Source: Nitrospinota bacterium
GTDB lineage: Bacteria > Nitrospinota_A > UBA7883
Direction: 5' to 3'
DNA length: 10,281 nt
Assembly (NCBI GenBank): GCA_029880775.1
Contig: JAOUNV010000029.1
Coordinates: forward strand, 1-10,281
Position 1 is the stretch's first letter. Each line of letters starts with the position of its first letter. Made by a program: the position numbers and the translations under genes. The notes below the pieces were generated by a model. That model was not told the origin of the DNA and did no database searches. It saw nothing but the letters and a program-made list of their open reading frames with translations. Below are positions 6,542 to 10,281 of this stretch, in pieces.

Positions 6542-7327
6542 ATGAGCAAACCGAAGCTTCTGGTGGCTGACGACAGCTCCACTGTCCGAAAGGTTTTCGA
6601 GTTGGCCTTCGAGATGGAGGGGGTGGAGGTGTTGATCGCCAGCGACGGGAAGAAGGCCCATGAGATGGCGATGGAGACTCCGCCTTCCATGATCATCGCG
6701 GACACCGACATGCCTGTCATGGATGGGTTCGACCTGTGCCTGGCGCTGAAAAATGACGAGCGAACCCGGGATATCCCTGTATATCTGCTGGCCAGCGCGC
6801 TGGTGGGGTATGACCAGGAACGGGCGGACAAGGCTGGAGCTGACGGAAAACTGGAGAAGCCGTTTCGCTCCGAGGAGATGGTGCGTCGGGTTCTGTATGT
6901 ATTGGGCCATGGGCCGACGGTCAGAGCGCCACTTGATGAGGCGAAAGAGAACGAGGAGGCGGACGAGGAATCATTCGAAGACTTCGGGGATCAGGTGGAC
7001 TGGTTCCTGGAAAAAGCTGAAGAGGAATTGCTGGAGGAAGAGATGGAGAAGATCGGGCCAGCCGTGCAAAAGGCTGTGGAGGAGTTGGCGTCCAGCGGCG
7101 AACTGGCGCGGATAATGGAAGAGGTGGTGGAAACCACTGTTGGAAAAAAGCTGGCCGATGGAGCGCTGGAGGGAGCCGTGGCCCGGGGCGTGGAAGCCGC
7201 AGTGAACCGGATGAAACCGGAAATCATGGACAGGATCAACAAATCCGCCAAGGAGGCTACTCTGAAAGTGGCCGAAGACCTGGTGAAGAAGACAATCGAT
7301 CAGATTCGAAAAAGCGGTCGGCCATAG
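6542..7327 (+). CDS. Response regulator: receiver domain plus acidic helical tail
   Basis: The 261-residue protein begins with a CheY-like receiver (about 1-122): acidic pair D10/D11 in VADDS, phospho-acceptor D54 in IIADTDMPVMDG (51-62), and K106 in LEKPF (104-108). At the usual switch Thr/Ser site an ungapped alignment gives A84 followed by S85. There is no DNA-binding or enzymatic output domain. Residues 133-166 are a very acidic linker, and 166-257 form amphipathic helices ending in KPEIMDRINKSAKEATLKVA-like sequence, a style found in deltaproteobacterial receiver proteins and loosely similar to PopZ-type polar scaffolds. The output may therefore be protein-protein assembly; this is inference. 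The ATG overlaps the stop of an 8-codon upstream frame as ATGA. Its own Shine-Dalgarno is weak. No partner kinase is in view. Confidence 0.88.
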   Translation: MSKPKLLVADDSSTVRKVFELAFEMEGVEVLIASDGKKAHEMAMETPPSMIIADTDMPVMDGFDLCLALKNDERTRDIPVYLLASALVGYDQERADKAGADGKLEKPFRSEEMVRRVLYVLGHGPTVRAPLDEAKENEEADEESFEDFGDQVDWFLEKAEEELLEEEMEKIGPAVQKAVEELASSGELARIMEEVVETTVGKKLADGALEGAVARGVEAAVNRMKPEIMDRINKSAKEATLKVAEDLVKKTIDQIRKSGRP

Positions 7328-7392
7328 CCCACTGAAAATTCATAGGCCAGGCTACCTGTAAGAAATGGCGGGGGCAATACCCACCACCACGT
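7328..7392. other. Short convergent intergenic gap, no clear terminator
   Basis: This 65-bp gap lies between the ends of two converging genes. A bidirectional terminator would be expected, but I see only a 4-bp stem (CAGG-CTA-CCTG) and no T tract. Nothing else is supported here. Confidence 0.5.
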
Positions 7393-7791
7393 TTATTTCT
7401 TGGAAGGTGTCGCGGTATAAACAATACCGTTGGCGGACTTGGCCTTTTTCACGGTTCCTTTTTTAGACATCTGGCTGAGCATGGCGTACACAGTGGTGGA
7501 GCCTTTTTCCACCACACCCTTATCGACTAAAATGGTGCGTATGTCGCCCGCGGCCATCGGCTTGGAAGCTGCGCCCAGTGTATCCAGGATGGAGTTGGTG
7601 ACGGAACCGCGCTTGGCCCTTTTGGTTTTTTTACCCTTTTTGGCCCGCACTGGCTTGGCCGTGGTCGCAGAGCGTTTTCGGTTAGATCCGTCAAAGCTTG
7701 ACGATAACGAAAGAAGTTGCTCAAGTTTGCTGATTTCATTTTTGTGTTTTTCAATCAGGCGTTCTATCTCTTTTGTGTTAATTAAATCCAT
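7393..7791 (-). CDS. Small basic winged-helix DNA-binding protein
   Basis: The 132-residue product has three parts. Residues 5-30 form a short coiled coil likely to dimerise. Residues 38-62 are a lysine/arginine-rich linker (RAKKGKKTKRAKRG at 49-62) like histone-tail or AT-hook-type DNA-binding segments. Residues 63-127 read as a winged helix: SILDTLGAASKPMAAGDIRT, a recognition helix near GSTTVYAMLSQMSKKG (97-112), and a wing ending GIVYTATP (122-129). No metal site or ligand domain is seen. It could be a nucleoid-associated protein or a transcription factor; I do not recognise a named family. The start is well supported: AGGAG lies 6 bases before the ATG. Base composition is poorer in GC than the ftsZ block. 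It is monocistronic by layout and converges with the response-regulator gene. An inverted repeat lies upstream and may be its operator. Confidence 0.8.
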   Translation of the reverse strand: MDLINTKEIERLIEKHKNEISKLEQLLSLSSSFDGSNRKRSATTAKPVRAKKGKKTKRAKRGSVTNSILDTLGAASKPMAAGDIRTILVDKGVVEKGSTTVYAMLSQMSKKGTVKKAKSANGIVYTATPSKK

Positions 7792-7822
7792 TTATGGCTC
7801 CTGCGAATAATATAGTAATCCA

Positions 7823-7838
7823 TCATAATACATTATGA
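7823..7838. promoter_or_regulatory. Inverted repeat upstream of the winged-helix gene
   Basis: TCATAATACATTATGA has 7-bp arms around a 2-base spacer. It lies 32 bp upstream of the winged-helix start codon, where an operator for autoregulation would sit. It also touches the right-hand edge of the IS3 remnant, so it may instead be shaped by the insertion. TATTAT inside it is a possible -10 for the - strand gene, with no clear -35. Confidence 0.4.
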
Positions 7839-7869
7839 CTGACCTTCTCCCTGTTTTTCGTCTTCCATG

Positions 7870-7884
7870 GGCGTGTTTCACGCC
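7870..7884. repeat. Hairpin at the end of the transposase remnant
   Basis: GGCGTG-TTT-CACGCC gives a 6-bp stem with a 3-base loop, and the OrfB stop codon lies across the loop and arm. It could act as a weak transcription stop inside the IS end, but there is no following T tract on the - strand. Confidence 0.5.
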
Positions 7885-8066
7885 ACCAGTTTTCCCTCAT
7901 GCTTACCAAGAATCCAGTCCCCCAAGAACTGAGCCGGAGCCTTGTAGCCCAGGGTGGAATGGCGGCGGATCCGGCTATAGAACGGCTCGATGTAATCGAA
8001 CAGATCCGCCATGGCTTCTACCCGCGTCTCGTAGCGGGCGCCATGCACGCGCTCACTCGATTTACC
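7878..8066 (-). pseudogene. IS3-family transposase OrfB, C-terminal fragment
   Basis: The readable segment is the last 60 or so residues of an IS3-type integrase-fold transposase: SERVHGARYETRVEAMADLF, then DYIEPFYSRIRRHSTLGYKA and PAQFLGDW. The 'FDYIE.FYN..RRHSTLGY.sP..F' block is diagnostic for OrfB of IS3 elements and includes the region after the last catalytic Glu. The first two Asp and the Glu of the DDE triad lie in the missing part, so the fragment cannot be active. The open frame continues upstream to 8225, but that part does not resemble OrfB and overlaps both the OrfA relic and the next gene. Confidence 0.85.
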
Positions 8067-8113
8067 GTCGACTCTTTGCACTCGGCGGTGTACCGCTGTC
8101 TTGGAATTTTCAG
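8058..8113 (-). pseudogene. IS3-family OrfA N-terminal relic
   Basis: In a different - strand frame from the OrfB fragment, the DNA encodes KIPRQRYTAECKESTVNRV, which resembles the usual OrfA beginning ('RRYTaEFKeeAV..V') of the IS3-family helix-turn-helix subunit. It is preceded by CTG where ATG would be expected, with GAGAGGGAG just upstream as a former ribosome binding site. About 18 codons remain before the sequence switches to the OrfB end near 8055-8066. The match is short, so the call is moderate. Confidence 0.55.
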
Positions 8114-8178
8114 AGTCTCCCTCTCCAATGTAACGTTTACTGTACGTCACCCTTGGAAGACTATTTTCAGGGGGAAGC

Positions 8179-9243
8179 TCAGCCTTGCCCAACCTCCAGG
8201 CGATCGAATATATCAGTTGAGACAAGCGAGCATTTTCCGCATAGCGGCGGTGTGGCGCCTTTAAGGGCCACCTTGCGGGCTTTTATGAAGGTGGAACTGT
8301 TTACGCACTTCATTAAACCGGATTTAAACACATTTCCAGATTCAAAAACCCATGGATATGGTTTGGCGCAACAATAAGCCAATGATCCGTCCCAGTTTAT
8401 TTGAAACGCATCCCAAAGAAAAACGCAATCCGAAGCGATGCGCGGTTTGAGCGGGTCAGGAAAATAATCCGCGCTCAGGGTAATTCCATTTTCCGCTGCC
8501 TCAAGCCGGGCATCTTTCAAATGCTCGGCGAACTCTGCGGTGAGGTATATGTTATAGGACTCGTAATTCTCTTCCCTGCAAACGAGGTTCATCGGGTTCA
8601 CTCCGACATATTTTATCCCTAGCCGGGCCGCAAGTAGGACAACATCTTTCATTTGTGACTGGTTTTCAGCGCTAACCACCATGTTAAAAGAAGTGGATTG
8701 CATCTCGCTTGCTCGCTTGGCAATTAGCCACTCTACGTTTTCAATGAAACGTTCATATTTTGAATTGAGCCGTACAGATTCGAAAACGTCACCCACTCCA
8801 TCGATAGAGATCATAATGGAGTCTATTTTGTCAATCACAGGCTCAAGTATCTGCCGGAATTTTGGCAAGTCAGCATTAGTCGCCAGAAATATAGTCAGAT
8901 TATTGTTCCTCGCCTTGATATATGTGACCATCTTCTGGAAATCCGGATGCAGAAGGCTTTCGCCCAAGCCGGAGAGGCCGAGGGAAGTTAGCGTTCCGGC
9001 GAATTGGTTCACCACCACCTTGAATTCTTCAAATGCCATGAATCCTTTGATCATTCTGGCGCCCGCCGGAGTGTGCAATGGGCATGTAACGCATTTAAGT
9101 TGGCAGTGATTGGTTAGCTCCATGCTCAGGACGGTGGGGATCGGAACTTTCAGTTTTTTTCTATTTGTTTCACTAATAGATTCCCCATTGTCATGACGGA
9201 AAATATACTTGAAGCATAGGTTGAGGAATGATTTTACACTCAT
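8179..9243 (-). CDS. Radical SAM/SPASM domain protein
   Basis: The 354-residue product has the radical SAM motif CQLKCVTC (C47, C51, C54) that binds the 4Fe-4S cluster cleaving S-adenosylmethionine. Next comes GLSGLGESLLHPDF (89-102), typical of the family's strand-2 SAM-binding loop, then the TIM-barrel core. The C-terminal part is SPASM-like, with further cysteines at 273, 291, 292, 335 and 338 (LCGKC) for auxiliary clusters, and the conserved QINWDGSLAYCC (281-292). The substrate cannot be read from the sequence; SPASM proteins of this style often sit in surface-polysaccharide or peptide-modification clusters, as its neighbour suggests. Its ATG overlaps the stop of the upstream glycosyltransferase as ATGA, so the two are translationally coupled. 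The C terminus ends close to the IS3 remnant and might be altered by it. Base composition is more AT-rich than the ftsZ block. Confidence 0.92.
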   Translation of the reverse strand: MSVKSFLNLCFKYIFRHDNGESISETNRKKLKVPIPTVLSMELTNHCQLKCVTCPLHTPAGARMIKGFMAFEEFKVVVNQFAGTLTSLGLSGLGESLLHPDFQKMVTYIKARNNNLTIFLATNADLPKFRQILEPVIDKIDSIMISIDGVGDVFESVRLNSKYERFIENVEWLIAKRASEMQSTSFNMVVSAENQSQMKDVVLLAARLGIKYVGVNPMNLVCREENYESYNIYLTAEFAEHLKDARLEAAENGITLSADYFPDPLKPRIASDCVFLWDAFQINWDGSLAYCCAKPYPWVFESGNVFKSGLMKCVNSSTFIKARKVALKGATPPLCGKCSLVSTDIFDRLEVGQG

Positions 9244-10281
9244 TCCCTCACGTCCTTTATCAGGCGATCATAAAGATCCAGGTGCCGTTGGATATAGTCG
9301 TTCGCGTTGTGCTCCTCGCGAGCCAATTCGATACCGTATTCGCCCATTTTTCTCCTTAGGGCGTTATCCTCCAGCAAAGTCTTGATCGCCTCGGCCAGCG
9401 CCTCGTGGTTTTGTGGGACGGCCAATCCTCCCTTGGGCGCCCTAATGGTCTGGGGCAAAGCAGTTCCCTCAAACACGATCACCGGAGTTCCGCAGGCTAA
9501 TGATTCGATAGCCATCAATCCGAAACCCTCTGCAGTGGAGGGCATTAGGAACAGATCCGCGGCATTGAGGCCCTCTGCGACCATCTCTTCGCAGGTGGTC
9601 CAACCAATATCGACAATCTTGTATTTGTCTTTCAATACCTCAAGTCCTCCCAGCCATTCAAAGGTCAGCAGGTATGTCTCCTTTTTAGGTTTATATTTCA
9701 ATAGTGCGTCCACTATATGATCATGCCCCTTGAAATTTCTTCGGTGAGGAACGGAACGGAACGAGATAACATCCGCTTCCTTGGGTATGCCGAATCGCAA
9801 CCGACAAAGCTCTTTGTCCATGGGGCGGAAGATAGAGGTTTCTGTGGCGTAGGGGATCATTTCATACTGGAAACGGGAGAGGATAGGACTTTTTTTAAGG
9901 ATTTCTAGTTGCCATTCGCTTCCCACTATGATGGTCATGTTGGAATGATTCATGGCGCGCATCTTGGCTCTCCACATGAAAGCTGCTCTGTCCTTGGATA
10001 ATGGGAAGGTTCGCGAAGGATCCGGGCATGTTTCGCATCCTGTTTTCCATTTGTCGCAATCTAGTGAGTAGTGGCAAGCCCCCGTGATCCAGAACATGTC
10101 ATGAAAGGAGAGGACAACGGGCCTCTTGCGGTTCAGGCTCAACAGTGGAAAGTTATATACGCTGAAAAATTGTCGAACATGTGGCAAATGGATATGCACG
10201 ATATCCGCCTTTCGGTAAATCGATCTGAAATACAGTGGCAGGAGAGCGGGAGTTAGGACGGAATAAATGGAGAAAAATTTT
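9240..10281 (-). CDS. Family 4 glycosyltransferase (N terminus beyond window)
   Basis: This is a GT-B fold, GT4-type retaining glycosyltransferase that would move a sugar from a nucleotide donor to a lipid or glycan acceptor on the cytoplasmic side of the membrane. Visible landmarks are KADIVHIHLPH, then VVLSFHDMFWITGACHYSLD and WKTGCETCPD, a cysteine-bearing segment common in WcaC-like enzymes. The C-terminal domain has the donor-binding EGFGLMAIE (E-x7-E) followed by SLACGTPVI and a GGLAVP loop. The frame stays open from the GTG at 10199 to the window edge and encodes plausible GT4 sequence (SVLTPALLPLYFRSIYRKAD), so that GTG is probably internal and the gene is cut by the window. The stop overlaps the radical SAM start by 4 bp. 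The acceptor and sugar are unknown. Confidence 0.93.
   Translation of the reverse strand, partial: KFFSIYSVLTPALLPLYFRSIYRKADIVHIHLPHVRQFFSVYNFPLLSLNRKRPVVLSFHDMFWITGACHYSLDCDKWKTGCETCPDPSRTFPLSKDRAAFMWRAKMRAMNHSNMTIIVGSEWQLEILKKSPILSRFQYEMIPYATETSIFRPMDKELCRLRFGIPKEADVISFRSVPHRRNFKGHDHIVDALLKYKPKKETYLLTFEWLGGLEVLKDKYKIVDIGWTTCEEMVAEGLNAADLFLMPSTAEGFGLMAIESLACGTPVIVFEGTALPQTIRAPKGGLAVPQNHEALAEAIKTLLEDNALRRKMGEYGIELAREEHNANDYIQRHLDLYDRLIKDVRE

Larger units (their letters stand above)
7836..8150 (-). mobile_element. Internally deleted IS3-family insertion sequence remnant
   Basis: About 300 bp hold the end of an IS3-type OrfB transposase joined to what looks like the start of OrfA, both on the - strand. 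A complete IS3 element is about 1.2-1.5 kb, so about a kilobase is missing between the two. The bounds are approximate. The right end may be TGACTGACC at 7836-7844, similar to IS3-family tips, and the left end may be TGAC at 8149-8146, but the two ends do not form a convincing inverted repeat and I see no target duplication. The element is dead, since the catalytic DDE core is gone. It separates the winged-helix gene from the polysaccharide-type genes. Confidence 0.7.

Noticed and set aside
6354..6545. + strand frame of 63 codons between mutS2 and the response regulator
   Set aside because: It covers the selC gene on the opposite strand, so its apparent coding is explained by the tRNA. Only the last 8 codons were kept as a possible leader.
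7430..7810. + strand 126-codon frame opposite the winged-helix gene
   Set aside because: The - strand gene has a good ribosome binding site and coherent domains; the + strand product does not.
7835..8377. + strand 180-codon frame
   Set aside because: It runs antisense to the IS3 remnant and the radical SAM gene end, and the product has no family features.
10197..10199. GTG as the start of the glycosyltransferase
   Set aside because: The frame remains open to the window edge and encodes family-like residues upstream, so the true start is most likely outside the window.
1..10281. CRISPR array, rRNA, phage genes or toxin-antitoxin pair
   Set aside because: No regularly spaced repeats, no rRNA-like sequence and no such gene pairs were found on reading both strands.

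Overview
The window looks like a chromosomal segment of a Gram-negative bacterium, probably of the deltaproteobacterial grade (Desulfobacterota or Nitrospinota-like). That placement is an inference from gene style: an ftsA-ftsZ pair, a DUF484 protein, MutS2, a receiver protein with a long helical tail and a selenocysteine tRNA. No single gene fixes the phylum. The left three quarters are GC-rich, with many GGC, GCG and CTG codons. The last 2 kb are visibly more AT-rich.

Left block (1-6344, all + strand). The 3' part of ftsA is followed by complete ftsZ, a DUF484/GAF-like protein, a PLP-dependent group III decarboxylase of the LysA/BtrK type, a small one-helix membrane protein and a full-length mutS2. 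Gaps are short and the last two genes overlap, so this may be one long transcription unit or two. It covers cell division, possible amino-acid or acyl-carrier decarboxylation, and recombination or ribosome-rescue functions.

Middle block (6345-7835). A bacterial selenocysteine tRNA (selC, anticodon UCA) lies on the - strand just after the mutS2 stop, with its own good -35/-10 promoter. It is divergent from a two-part response regulator (receiver plus acidic helical tail). That gene converges on a - strand gene for a small, very basic winged-helix protein, whose upstream region holds a 16-bp inverted repeat.

Right block (about 7836-10281, all - strand). A roughly 300-bp IS3-family remnant joins the start of OrfA to the end of OrfB. 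Next to it are a radical SAM/SPASM protein and a family 4 glycosyltransferase that overlap by ATGA. The glycosyltransferase runs off the window end. These two genes look like the edge of a surface-polysaccharide cluster, and the base composition shift and IS scar suggest that cluster was acquired or rearranged.

The points most worth a second look are the selC gene with its promoter, the decarboxylase that lacks key LysA residues, the altered Walker B and Smr motifs of MutS2, the receiver-plus-tail regulator, and the internally deleted IS3 relic.
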